DNA of 64,000 nucleotides, taken from NCBI GenBank assembly GCA_007922305.1, contig ML677335.1:39066642-39130641 (forward strand), given 5' to 3'. The position numbers and the translations under genes were made by a program. The notes under the pieces are model-generated. The model did no database searches, was not told the DNA's origin, and was given only the letters and a program-made list of their open reading frames with translations. The stretch is from Dermatemys mawii (taxonomy: Eukaryota; Chordata; Testudines; Dermatemydidae). Shown piece by piece: positions 27,013-39,061 of the stretch (its first letter is position 1; the number at the start of each line of letters is the position of its first letter).

Positions 27013-27968
27013 TAGGGTGACCAGATCGCAAGAGTGAAATATCAGGACACACTGGGTGAGCAGCAGAGGGGCGGGGTGGGGGGAAGAAAGAGCGGCGTGG
27101 GCTTCTGTGTGCAAGGATATTTTGCACCCTAAGCAAAAATTTTACCTTGTGCCCCCCCCCTGCCCTTTTCCCACAGCATTGCTTATTATAAACTTTTTAA
27201 ATGAATATCGGATAATGTAATGTAGCATGGGGCAGAGGGTTGGAGTGCGGGGTGGGGGCTCTGGCTGGGACTGGGGATGAGGGGTTTGGTGCGTTGGAGG
27301 GGCTCAGGGCTTGGGTTGAGGGTGCGGTGCGGGGGGGAAGCTCTGGCTGGGGGTGTGGGCTCTGGGGTGGCGCAGGGCTAGAGATGAGTTTGGGTGCAGG
27401 CAGGCTGCTCCGGGACTGGGGTCAGAAAGGAGGACTCTCACCAGCCCTTTTCCCGCTGGCAGCAGCAAGATCTGGGGAGAGGCCCCCCTTTTCTGCTTCC
27501 CCCCCAGCAGCAGCACACTCACCCAGTCACTGGCAGTAGAAGATGGCGGGCACTAGGACCCTGCGGCAGCAGTTGCTGCACTGAGAGACACAGGGACGCT
27601 TTGGCTCTGAGGGCCACCGAGGTGCATGGGGGCAGCAAGGGGAGGCCGGGGGACACTTGGGGGAGGCGTGGGGGGGGCGGCCGGAGCTGGGTTGTGAGCA
27701 GGGGGGCGGCTGGGGGTTCTCTGCCCACTGCCTACAGGCCCCGTCCCTGCACCGTCCACGTGGAGACCTCCCCACCTCTCTGCCTGCCTGGGGCCCATGT
27801 GCAAGCTCCTGCGGAACTGCCCCAGGCAGAAGCAGTAATCGGCGCGCCAGCGCCTGGCCCCCAATATCGGGACAAAAGGGCGTCCTGACTGATGTACGGT
27901 CGGGACGCGAGACAAGTCCCCTAAAATCGGGACTGTCCCAATAAAATCCAGACATCTGGTCACCCTTA
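27013..27968. mobile_element. MITE of the TAGGGTGA family with a long GC-rich interior
   Basis: The ends match the 117-bp copies at 3237 and 31021: TAGGGTGACCAGAT at the left and ATCTGGTCACCCTTA at the right, with the ATCGGGACTGTCCC motif inside the right end. Between them lie about 800 bp of very GC-rich sequence, part of which (about 27240-27440) resembles the interior of the hAT-like element at 44416-45033. Several overlapping frames up to 164 codons result from base composition, and no domain is recognised. Confidence 0.75.
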
Positions 27969-29573
27969 GTTGTCATTGGTTATAAATGGGCTGTACAAGA
28001 CATGTTCGCTGCTCAGCAAGCTCTGGAGAAAGTATTTTATAGAGTGCGCTGTGTTTCAGTTCCTAGGACAGCTGCTTAGGAGGTCAAACAAATAAGGAAA
28101 GAGGGTTCAGGGCTGGGCTGGCCTTACCACAAGGTGAACTGAGGCAGCCGCCTCAGGTGCCAGACTGTGGGGGTGCCAGTAGGACCCAGAGTATAGAAAA
28201 TTGTGTCTGATGTTGGTACATATGTATTCTCTCTGCTCTAGATGCACTGAGATGGTGAAGTATTCTGCTGGAGGAAGGACGGCACAAGAGACATAACAGG
28301 CAGGCAGCAGAAAAAGTGAGAGGGAATAACAAAAAGCAGCAGGAGCTGCAGGGAGAGAGAGGAGGAGGCGGAGCCTCTTATATACGTCTCTAGCATGCCC
28401 AGGAACCTGGACTGATTAACACCAGCTTCTCACAGAGCTTTCTGTTTCCTGCTACTTCCCTGAAGACACTTGAGAAGAACAGGCAGTCAACTGAAGTAGT
28501 AGGAGCCAGGCCCTTAAGACGCTGATATATTCCCTCACTCAGGCCTTGCTACCAGCCTACTTATTTGTCCGCTTTAACTGAGTGTTGAGAGACACTATAG
28601 CTGGCACAGAACAGCAGTCATGAGTGAAAGAAGAAAACACCCCTTGGGGGCAGCATTCAGAAAAAAAAGGAAAGCAAGTAAAGGAAGATTTCTAACTAAG
28701 CAGGAAGGAGCTCTCCTGAGATACATAGACACAAATGTTCACGATGAGCCTTCCGGCCCCAGTGAGGATGTGAGTGGTGGGGAGATGCCTGATCTTCCAG
28801 TTAGTCAGAGTGCAGGTGACGTGGCAGCTACTGCAGCATCCATATCTCCATCTCAAATGGATGTAACCATGCACATTCCTGAAGAAAAGTGTAGATCAGA
28901 GAGAAGTGTGGTGGAGGCACAAGAAACAGCTGCTCCTGAGTTTAGTTCCTTAAGTCTAGATGATCCAGGACTGTGGACCCATTTGAGCAGTAGCCTGAGG
29001 GACTTCCTTATAGTGCATGGGCCACAGTAAGTGAAAAACTTCATGTTCGCCAAAGACAATGAAAATACAAGTTTCCATCTAAGACATTTCTGGTGTGAAA
29101 CCCCAATGGTGACAAAGTGGGGAGGTCATGGCTTATGTACTCAAAAACCTAGAATGTTGCATACTGTTTTTGTTACAAATTCTTCCATTCTAATGTTCCA
29201 GACACATTGCGTTCTACAGGATCAAAGTACTGGAAACATCTGGCTAGAAATCTGGCATGCCATGAGAAGGCAGAAAATCACCAGAGAGCATTTCATAGGT
29301 AGAAAGAGCTTGAGATGAGACCAAGGTTAAAGGCCACAATAGAGGATCAGCATCAAGAGAAGGTTGCATCAGAGTCTCTTTACTGGAAAAAATGTTCTGA
29401 AAAGTCTCATTGCCATTGTGAGAATGCTTGCTACCCAAAACCTAGCACTGTGTGACACTTCAGATCAGCTGTATGTGCCAAACAATGGAAACGTCCTTAA
29501 AATTGTGGAGCCGATGGCTGAGTTTGATGCTGTACTCCAGGAGCATCTAAGAAGAGTCACTACCCAAGGCATG

Positions 29574-29694
29574 CAGCTGACGAAGTGGCACCCACGAAAG
29601 CTTATGCTCCAATACGTCTGTTAATCTATAAGGTGCCACAGGACTCTTTGTCGTTTTTGCAGATCCAGACTAACACAACTACGCTTCTGATACT
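29574..29694 (+). mobile_element. Penelope-like 3' tail inserted in the hAT relic
   Basis: Consists of the hammerhead-like core, then the shared tail CTGTTAATCTATAAGGTGCC and GACTCTTTGTCGTTTTTGCAG, ending ACTAACACAACTACGCTTCTG. About 120 bp, with no coding part left. It interrupts the transposase frame, so it is younger than the hAT copy. Confidence 0.7.
29577..29609 (+). ncRNA. hammerhead-ribozyme-like core, copy C (all core bases present)
   Basis: CTGACGA (29577-29583) fits the CUGANGA core. A stem II with GTGG and CCAC follows, then GAAA (29596-29599). Stem III is AGC / loop TTAT / GCT (29599-29608), with C29609 at the cleavage position. Stem I pairing is poor, so activity is doubtful. 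Confidence 0.5.
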
Positions 29695-31020
29695 TGTACC
29701 CAAGAAATGTACACTCACCACTGCCTTGGAAAAATAATTCAAAGTTAGATCATACAGTTACTAGAAACAAAAGTCAAACAGAGAATTGTGGCAGATCTGA
29801 AGTCAGCAAGATATCACTCTGTTATTCTGGACTGCACACCTGATATCAGCCGTAGAACAAATGACTTTAATGGTACATTTTGTAACAACAACAGAACCTA
29901 GTGAAAATGTCCCTGCAATGGTGACTGTCAGAGAGTATTTTATAGAGTTTATTGACATTGATGATACTACAGGATCTGGTATGACAAATGTGCTTCCTAA
30001 AAAGCTGGAAGATATGGGAATTGCAATAGCTGACATGAGAGATCAGGATTAAGGTAATGGTGCCAACAGGAGAGAAAAGAACAGAGAAGTGCAGAAACGG
30101 ATCTGAGAGTTAAACCCTTGAGCTTTTTTGCCCCATGCAGTTCTCCATCATTGAACTTGGTGGTCAGTGATACAGCATCAGCTTCCAGAGAGGCTGCTGA
30201 ATTTTTTAATGTAATTCAAAGCATCTGTGTATTTTTCCCTGCATCAACTCATCAATGGCAAATTTTGAAGCAACATCTGGGAACATCCTCTCTGACACTG
30301 AAACAACTGAGTGCCACATGATGGGAAAGTTGAGAGGAGGCGATGAAACCTAACACCAAATTGGGAAGATAGATGGTGCCACAGTTGCCATTATGGAGGA
30401 TGACAGGAACTGTTTGTGGGAGAACAATGGCAGAGAGAAATGGAATCACCAGAAACATACATAACTTCAAATTTCTGCGTGGCTTAGTGTTGTGGCATGA
30501 CATACTGTTTGAAATAAATGTTTTAAGCAAGAGACTCCAAGGTGTTGACCTTGATATATCTGGAGCAATGGAACAACTGGACAAAGCAAATTCATACCTA
30601 CAGTCGTACCAGTCAGATAAGGGATTTCAAAACATTCTGAAGAGTGCACAGAAGTTAGCAGAGGAACTTCATTATGAAGCTATTTTCCCACCCATTCAAG
30701 AATACAACAGTTACTGAAGAAGGCATTTTGATTACAAGGCATGGGATAATCCTGTAAGAAACCCCAAACAATTCAAAGTTGAATTCTTTAACCAGGTGCT
30801 AGATTGTGCAATACAGTCAGTTGAAGAACGTTTCATGGAACTCAAGGAACACAGCAGTATATTTGGGATGTTGTACGATATTCCAAAATTCCTCACTATA
30901 CCTGCTGAAGACCTATGCCAGCATACAGGGGACTATAAACAGTGTTGACACATGATGATATGTGCAATATTGATGCGAGTGATTTAGGTGATGAACTGAA
31001 AGCCCTTTCAAGATACAAGA

Positions 31021-31138
31021 TAGGGTGACCAGACAGCAAGTGTGAAAAATCAGGATAGGGGGGTAATAGGAGCCTGTATAAGAAAAAGACCCAAAAATCA
31101 GGATTATCCCTATAAAATCAGGACATCTGGTCACCCTA
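31021..31138. mobile_element. short MITE, TAGGGTGA family, nested in the hAT relic
   Basis: 118 bp with inverted ends TAGGGTGACCAGACAG and ATCTGGTCACCCTA. It splits the hAT transposase relic upstream of its C-terminal block and is therefore younger than the transposon. Confidence 0.9.
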
Positions 31139-31669
31139 GTGTACAAATAAGATGATCATCCTCTTTCCAAATGCTTTTGTTGCTCTGTGCATAGTTCTAA
31201 CACTTCCTGTAACAGTTGCCAGTGCAGAACGCAGCTTTTCCAAGCCAAAGTTAATGAAAACACACCTACACTCCACAATGACACAAGAGAGGCTGGTCGG
31301 CCTTGCAACCATCTCAATAGAGCATGAGCTGACCCAGAGTGTGGCCCTTCAGGAAGCAGTTCAAATCTTTGCAACCAAGAAGGCACAGAAAGCACCACTT
31401 TGATTATTCAAACAGTATGTATTGTGCAGACAAGAAAAGTTACATTTGCTGTTCAAGCATTTGAAAATTAAGTGTTATTTACAATTTTGGAACATTTATA
31501 GTTGTTAGTTCACCCTTTATTGGGGTATGTAGCAGAGCAGTACCATGAGAAGAGTAGAACAGGAAGAAGGCAGAACTGAGAGCTTTCAAAGTTTTGCCCA
31601 AGTAAGGGGGCATGGGGCCATCATTTGAGCTCCTCGCCTCCGGTGTCAAAATGTTTTGAGCCGACCCTG

Positions 31670-34600
31670 CTGAGATAGATCCCTCTGAGAGTTGAAAGCC
31701 TGGAGAGGAAACATCACTATATCTGAGATTTTGGGCTCTGTTCTCTCTCTGCAGTGCTCACATAACTCTAAAGGCAGCTAGCACTTCATATGAATTGAAG
31801 AAAAGACCTCAAAGAGACTGGGCAATGTGTTAATTAGGCAGGTGCCTTCAGGACCATGCTCCTGTTGTCCCTATATACAAGCACATGCCACTGAATTTAC
31901 ATTAGCAAACCCATGCTGTTTGTTTACATTTTTTTTAAGTTAAGAAACCCAGCAGTATTTATTCTGTATCCTTAATAAAGGGAGAGAGAATTAATGTGAG
32001 GATGGTGAAATGTGGCAGCCAAACACATGTTCTTTGTTCACTTTTTGTGTTTCTCTTGGGTTGAACAATGGAATTTCACTAATCAGTTTCCCTTTTGATT
32101 ATAGTCAGTGTATTTTCTGACTTCTCATGCACTAGTATGCTGCTTCAGTGGCTTAAGATACAAACATGAGAGAGGAATGTTCAATGCCAGACAAACTGCC
32201 TTTTTCAAAGAATTCATGTGAACATTTCTGTACACTTTCAGATTTTGTAAAATCTGGTTTTACAAGAAACTGAAATTGAGCCTAAATCAAATTGACCATC
32301 TCTCTTTAGTATTTAGTTAAACGGAAATGGTCAGCTTGAAACCTAGTCAACACAAAAACACCCAAACAACAACAACAAAAAAACAGAAGTAGTTTGAACT
32401 ACTGCATCTGCCTGAGCCACTGGCCAATTTTATTTTTTTTTCATTTTCTGTTATAATGACACTTTCCTACTCTTTAAAAATGCTTTTCTCTTCTCTTTTG
32501 CTGCATGAAAAAATCCACACAAACTAGGAGGGAAACAATGAAACTGACAGAAAGTGCTGTCAAATTCACAAAATGAATGCTTTTTTTCTTGCATTTGAAA
32601 ATGTATCTAATATTGTTACAGTGTGATTTTTAAGTCCCTTTAAACTAGTAAGCAAATGTTAGAGCAGGAAAGTATCTGAGCTAGTCTTTTACCTACCTAC
32701 AGTCAAGATTGTTGTAAAAAAGGAACATTACCAGTGATTAAAAACCTGATATCAGATCAATGCATTTGATGCCTACGTCAACAACTAGGCAAGCAAAATA
32801 TTGACAGAAAATTACATCAGGGCAATACAATCAGATCAGATCATCATGAAGCAAAGTGAAGCATGGTTCTTGGAACTTAGATCAGTTTAAATTCTGGTCC
32901 AGACTCCTGAGATAGCATTCTAAGCTAACAAACACAAGTATAAAACACTGTCATCTGCCCACAGTAAAGGAACAGATTTGTACATTTTGCCTCAGACTGT
33001 AAGAACATCTACAGTTGTTGAGAGAAGACACCGATATGAGAAATGTACTTCTGCCTAAGCTATCTACTTGACCCTGTTTATGATCTCTATATGTGTGAAT
33101 AGCAATATCTGCAAAGGAAGGTGGTTCTTTCTTCTTATTATAGTACTTGTTGCTAATGGCCAACTCCTGGAAAAAATACAATTATCTTCTAGGGCTCAAG
33201 ATGCCTTTTGGCCACTTGTGCAGCTGTTTCATTAGCCACAGCTCTTCTGGAGAATGGAAGCTAAAATTAAAAAGGAACTATTGAATTCCAAATGAGGGTA
33301 AAATTCACAGGGGAATATGAATTTGAAGCTTTTTCTTTTTTAAAAAAACCAGACAACTTTGGAGTTCACACTACTGAGGCTTACCAAGTGTTACCAATGC
33401 AAGACTGTGCTCCCAGTTAAACCCTTAAAGTAAGCCCAAGAGCTTTAGTGTACCAGAATATGCCCTGTCCTACAATCAGTATTGTCAAAGCCTACTTAAA
33501 ACTGACCATAGCCACAGCACCTAATTTGTACTCTTAATCAGGCAGAATTTCACGCTATAGGTAAAATATTAAGTGGGCCCACAGTGCAAAGTTCACATAT
33601 GGAACAGAAGTTTATGAAAAATTAGACAGAAGATGAGCTGTCAATATCTGGAGGTTTTCCCTCAACAAAATATCCATCCTCAAGATAAATCGATTAAGCT
33701 GCAACTTGGATCTGATCAAACACAAACTTCAGAGATGTTCAGATTTGGAGTTTTAGATCAGCTTCCTCTCAAACATCAATCCTCCATCAACAGGGGCCTG
33801 ATGTAAAGTTCTGGATCCCACCCTCTTTTCTAGCAGCCTCTGGTTGTATTAAGAAGAATGCTCTACGCGCTACCCTATCAGGCTACTTAGAGAAGTTACT
33901 GATTTCTTCTGCTCATTGTTTGCTCTGAAGTAGATTCGAGTGTGTCCTATGCATATTCATAGAATACTACAAATTAGAAATAGAAGGGATATGTAACATC
34001 ATTTTATTCCTCCTCTAACCATACAAGGTTGCTCCCCAAAGCATATTTCCTGCTGTTCCTGGCTCTGAAATGGTGGTGAAAGGTTAATGAAGATCTTACC
34101 GTTCAACCTAAATTGGGACGACTGACTAGCTGGTAGTTTAATTTAGAGGTCTCTACTTCATAATCTCGCATTGGTTTTAATTTGTCCTCCATGAAGGTCA
34201 TAAGAAAGATACTCATGGTTGAAGATGGTCTCTTAAGGAAACCCCTATATATAAAAAAAATACTAAGTTGATTATATTGAAGCCAGAGCAAAAGAGAGTC
34301 CAAAAGTAGGTAACTATTGTTAAAACTGTGGCTTCTACAGAGGACAGGATGCATTAAGATCAGCTGGAGACACAAAGGCGTCTTCAGTACACAGCAGGGA
34401 ACAACATAAAGATTCCTCTCTTCATCTATGCCTTCTATATAATTGTTTTATCTCCCATAGGAAAAGGAGTTACCTTAGAGGATCATCACAGCATGAAGTG
34501 TGTGTACATGTGTGTTAAATTTAGAGTTACAGAGCAGCTGCTACATCTAACTCAAATTGTATTTATTGCAGGAAGGAAAAATGTAGACAGAATAAAATAT

Positions 34601-35057
34601 CACATAAAAAAAGGAGAATACTGCTTATTTCTGAAGACTTTAGAAACAAAGTTTTCAATTAACAAATGAGTTGCTTGCCATATTCCACCATGGCAGAGAA
34701 CATCCCCACAGACCACATATTTTCTGCTCAAAAAAGACCCCAAAGCATTGAAGATAAACTCAGGTAACAGTATGATAGGTCATCAGTCTGATATGGTAAG
34801 TTCATTTCAAACTACCTGTACTTTAAAATGACCTGCTGTATTCTCCCTAAAGGTAAGCCCATTGGAAATGCTTAGTGTCACAAACTGATGGATAATTTTT
34901 AAATAACCATTGTAAACAATCTTTAGAGGGAAAAAATCTGTTTCCCCATTAATTCACTGGCAGCTCATCTCTGCACTGACAGCTCAGAATATGTCACACT
35001 AGTACATCACAGATACATACCACAAGGAATGCCGGTGGAATGGTGCTAGGCTAAAGA
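31670..35057. other. intergenic, nothing recognised
   Basis: AT-rich. A short CR1 3'-end-like piece (ATTCATAGAATACTACAAATTAG) lies near 33955-34010. No gene evidence. Confidence 0.45.
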
Positions 35058-35493
35058 TAGGGTCCTACCAAATTCACGACCGTGAAAAACGCATCACGGA
35101 CTGTGAAATCTGCCCTTTTGTGTACTTTTAACCTATACTATACAGAGTTCACGGAGGAGACTAGCATTTCTCAAATTGGGGGTCCAAACTGAAAAGCACA
35201 TGAAGGGGAGTCACAGTATTGCTACCCTTACTTCTGCACTCCCTTCACAGCTGGGCCCTTAGCCAGCAACTGCCACTCTCTGTCCACTTCGCTCTGAAGG
35301 GAACAGCACAGAAATAAGGGTGGCAATACTTTGCCTTCCCCCTCTACTCCTGCACCTCCTTTTGGGTGAGGACCCCTTGTTACAACACTCTGAAATTTCA
35401 GATTTAAATATCTGAAATCATGACATTTATTATTTTTAAAATCCTATGACCATGAAATTGAACAAAATGGACTCTGAATTTGGTAGAGCCCTA
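35058..35493. mobile_element. MITE with CCTACCAAATTCA ends
   Basis: Inverted ends TAGGGTCCTACCAAATTCA and TGAATTTGGTAGAGCCCTA, 16-17 of 19 bases matching. The interior (about 35205-35345) carries a CCCTTACTTCTGCACT module also found inside POLR3A intron 3 at 56338-56670. Confidence 0.85.
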
Positions 35494-35537
35494 GCGACAG
35501 GTAGCCAAAGAAATGGCAAACAATGTATACACATAAG

Positions 35538-35539
35538 TT

Positions 35540-35577
<38 letters not shown>

Positions 35578-35578
35578 A
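35538..35578. repeat. (TA)n(CA)n microsatellite
   Basis: About 13 TA units followed by about 6 CA units. Confidence 0.95.
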
Positions 35579-37239
35579 CATGCCCTGCTTTGAAATTTTA
35601 TTTCTCATAAAAATGTTTATTTGATAAACAATACTGGAATTAATTTTTTTTTTTAACCAAACTGCTCTTTCAGTGAAAGATGTCATCCTTCAACTCTGGA
35701 TTTAATCCTGCTGTGAACTATAGACATATCTCTTCCACAGCTTCTGTTTTAGAAGTAACAGGAGAATTTTTGCCACAATGACAACTACTCCACTGCAAAA
35801 GAGTTTTGTTTTGTTTTAATATTTATACAATCACATTTATAAAAAAACTTTTTTTTCCTTACAGCTAAAGTAAGGAGACAAAGGAGGAGGAGTCAGAACA
35901 AGCAATACAGATTTACATCAGTGCTTAGTGGTGTCTAAATATTTGAACTGCTTAGTACATTTTATTTTATACAGTATATATTTCTCTTGAAACACTGTTA
36001 AGGCAGATTGCTGATTTATTACCCCTCACTCACTACTACTGTTTTCTCCACTCCCATTTCTGTAAAGCTTCTGAGACAAGTTTGCGCTCTTCTGTTCAGC
36101 ATGCTGTAGTTTTGTTCAAGTTTTTGTTTTAAGGAAACCTTTCAGGTATTTGTATTGGTGTGTTCACACTACCCTCTAGTGATGGTTCTAATATGTTTAA
36201 AAGGAAGGCTCCTCTTTGCTTCATAGTGCTAAACAAGATGCAGGGGGAGGAGGCTTGGGAAGGGAGCCTCACAGCTTTTACAATATATAATTTAATATCT
36301 AATGAAGTCAATGGGTGTCATTCCATGACTGCAGCAAGCTTCAGATAAGGCTCCTTTACGTTTCTTTGCTCTTTGATAAGGAGGAAACAGTCTCTTGTTA
36401 TTTCATCTTACAAAATTCACTAGGGGTAGGAAAGGAATTAAATGGGTATGCAATAACCCATTCCACAGCAAATCCCACACCTTTTATTGCACATAGGCAG
36501 CTCCCACATCCACACAGATCCATGTTTTCTTCACTGCTGCTCACAAAACCATGTTTCTCCCTCATCTCCTGATCTTTCCTCTTTCCTTAAGAGGTTTCCT
36601 GCCCAGCAGAAGTTTGCAAGGGCTTGAGGTGGGGCACTGCTAATGCACAGGAAGTCTCCTGTAAGGGGATACAGCTTAACAGATGAGATGCATCCATCAT
36701 CTAATAGTTCCTTCTTAGACAAGTAGTGAAATAGAAAAAATGGCATCCAAACTGATTGATAAAGGCAACACCCATTACCTTCAATTACATAGATTTTTTT
36801 CATATTAGTTTAGTGGCTTTATTCCATTTTGTAACAGCACATGAATATAAATGTATGGTCTATTATAAATGAACCTAGAGTAAACTTTTTTATAAAAAAC
36901 CCCCACCCCTTTCTGTGTACCTGCTTAGCCTGATGTGCCTACTAAAAATGGCACCCTATCTTCCTGTGCACTCAGCAGATTTTTTTTTAAAGTTTCCCCT
37001 GCTTTTCACTGACCTTATCCTCTCTATAGAGCTACTCTCTTTCTCTGAGTGCATGCTGCAGACTCCTTGCATCATCAGCATAGATTAGTATCTCTGTTCC
37101 CCTCAGTTATACCTTTGTGTCCCTGCTCGCCAGGGCTTAACAACAGGTGTTAGCAAAGGCATAAAGAGAATATGATAATACAACTAAGGGGCATAGTTTA
37201 CACTACAGAAGCATTATTACTTCCTTCCTGATAAGCGTA
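35579..37239. other. intergenic, nothing recognised
   Basis: AT-rich with poly(T) and poly(A) runs; no gene or clear repeat. Confidence 0.4.
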
Positions 37240-37329
37240 AGGCCCAGGTCCACAAAAATGTTTAGGCACCCAACTGCCCCTGAAATCCAGGGAAATTAAA
37301 ACAGATCAGCTCAGAACCTTAGCATAGGA

Positions 37330-37568
37330 CAGGGGTTCTCAAACTGCATTGGGATCCCTAAGGGGTTCACAAGTTATTAGATGGGGGGGTGAGCTGTCAA
37401 CCCCCCCCAAAACCTGGGGAGTCACAAGCTGTCAGCCTACACCCAAAACCCTGCTTTAAACACTGGAAGCAAATATATTAAAAAGTATTTTTAATTTATA
37501 ATGGGGGGTCATACTCAGAGGCTTGCTGTGTGAAAAGGGTCACCAATAAAAACGTTTGAGAGACGCTG
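37330..37568. mobile_element. Charlie-type hAT MITE
   Basis: Ends CAGGGGTTCTCAAACTG and CGTTTGAGAGACGCTG are the classic Charlie inverted repeat. The flanking octamers GCATAGGA and GCCTAAGA match at 6 of 8 positions, fitting an aged 8-bp target duplication. It appears inserted in a foldback whose left arm begins near 37241 (GGCCCAGGTCCAC). Confidence 0.8.
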
Positions 37569-38429
37569 GCCTAAGAACCTAAAACTCTGACAAAGACTCC
37601 AACGTGATTTTACAGAGCTGGCTGCTCAAAAAATGCTTTACCTGTCAACGGACATGTTTGAGTGGGAAGGCATTGAGAACCTGAACAGGAAACCACACAG
37701 TGCTACTTTTCTGTATTAGGCAATGTTCAGTTAAGACCGTTAAGAGAAATCTTCAGAAATTAACAAAACACTCGAATGCTGCCATCCTCTGGTCACCCAG
37801 CAGCAGGAGTGTGGCATTGTGTTTACATTCTAAGATTGTAGGGAGTAGACAGCAAGATTTTAACCGTGTAAGGCCAAGGCCGCCTTTTCCTGTTGGAGAG
37901 AGTACTACACGTACTCAGTACTCAGATTAGATCTGTGAGCCTCTACATGAGTATCTTAACTCCAGCTGTAGGCAAGTGCTATTTCCAAAAGGATATTTAG
38001 AATTAACTCCATGCACAGACGACAGCCTTATTCCAGTGAAGAGCATCCATCCCTGGGGTTATTCTAGAATGCAGGCACAGGGGGAGTCAATCTCCGCACC
38101 AAAAGTCCCACCTCCTGTCACCTTCCATTTAAACCAATTGTCAAGAGACGTCCAAATTTGAGAGCTTTTGACAAATACCTGAGATCATAGTGCTCTCTCA
38201 GACACAATTACCTTGAAAACACTGAATTGCATTGGGAAACAAGCCCATAGAAATGAATCTGGATCTAAACTTTAAAAGGTATTGGGACCTAGAATCTTAC
38301 CTCACAGCACTGGAAACTGAGGGAGAGGAGCTCTCTTTGCATTTATAGCTAAGCTGCCCCAGTAGTGAGTATGGCTTTTTAAAGTGGGACTACTACTACT
38401 TTGCCATCTACAAGTGAAAAACTGACTTT

Positions 38430-38505
38430 TATACTTTATAAAGCCCATATGAACCCTATTTTACAATTGGGAAAACTGAGGCACAGAGTCCCTGTGACTG
38501 CACAA
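38430..38505. repeat. MIR-like SINE core
   Basis: ATTTTACAATTGGGAAAACT followed by GAGGCACAGAG is the MIR core. Short and diverged. Confidence 0.6.
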
Positions 38506-38593
38506 AATAGTGCCCCACCCCATAACCACTAATTAAAGCTGCCCACCTCCTGTTAATGCATAAAATAGTTTAGTGACATTCCTTCACCATCAC

Positions 38594-39061
38594 TGTGATG
38601 GGGCGGACTGGCCCCGCACAGGGACGGATAGGGTTAACCATTCCCTCCTAGCAAAGAAAGTCACATCCCTGAGGCTGCTGGGCATGCTCCAACTGGCAGG
38701 CAGGTATAAAAGCCTGCAGTTGCTCAGTCAGGGCTGGCAGTCAAGGAGGAAGAATACTTAGTGGAGGTGCCTGTCCAGGAGTTGTTACAGCCCCTGCTGG
38801 GGAGAACCAAGGAGCCTGTGGATATTGGGACCCTGCAGAGTACTGGATGCTGAGGAACACAGAGACCCTGGGGCTACCAGGACTATGGTAGCTGGAGAGC
38901 TGGTGGGAAGTGACCCAGGGAAGGTAAGGGAGTGGTTCCTCCCACCGTGAGGTCAGTGTGTTTTGGCAGGATTCCCCACTGACCCCGGGACACACCACCC
39001 CCGGACAGGGCCCTGAGTTGGAGATGGTGTGTAGGCCTGGACTCCCCAACACGGGGTCACA
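38594..39061 (+). mobile_element. solo-LTR-like repeat with TATA box
   Basis: 468 bp starting TGTGATGGGG and ending GGGGTCACA, i.e. the TG...CA ends of an LTR. The flanking pentamers ATCAC and ATCTC match at 4 of 5 positions. A TATA box (GGTATAAAAGCC) lies at about 38701. No internal retroviral genes flank it. Alternatively it is a DNA element with TGTGA inverted ends. Confidence 0.45.

Larger units (their letters stand above)
28620..31403 (+). pseudogene. hAT transposase pseudogene, ZMYM1-like
   Basis: Pieces in different frames follow the order of ZMYM1-like hAT transposases. 28620-29030 has a basic N-terminus and the DPGLWTHLSSSLRDFLI block before a TTF-type zinc finger. 29031-29290 is the finger region, with its cysteines largely lost. 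29815-30050 reads ILDCTPDISR and a catalytic-core segment with IDIDDTTGSGM. 30118-30321 continues with SPSLNLVVSDTA. 30373-30717 has GLVLWHDILFEIN. 31190-31370 is the hAT C-terminal dimerisation block TLPVTVASAERSFSK. At least four frame changes plus stops and two insertions inactivate it. It is a transposon relic, not the host ZMYM1 gene. Confidence 0.8.
28108..31669 (+). mobile_element. decayed autonomous hAT DNA transposon
   Basis: Left end CAGGGCTGGGCTGGCC and right end GAGCCGACCCTG form a short inverted repeat of the hAT CAGGG type. Between them lies a plus-strand transposase relic at 28620-31403. Two younger insertions sit inside: a Penelope-like tail (29577-29694) and a 118-bp MITE (31021-31138). 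I could not find a matching 8-bp target duplication, so the exact ends are estimates. Confidence 0.65.

Noticed and set aside
27394..27976. Frames of 136-164 codons inside the GC-rich MITE
   Set aside because: Frames overlap on both strands with low-complexity composition. They run into the MITE ends, so they follow from base composition.
28620..29030. 136-codon frame as a possible host gene
   Set aside because: Its downstream continuation is a frameshifted hAT transposase between inverted ends, so it is part of a dead transposon.
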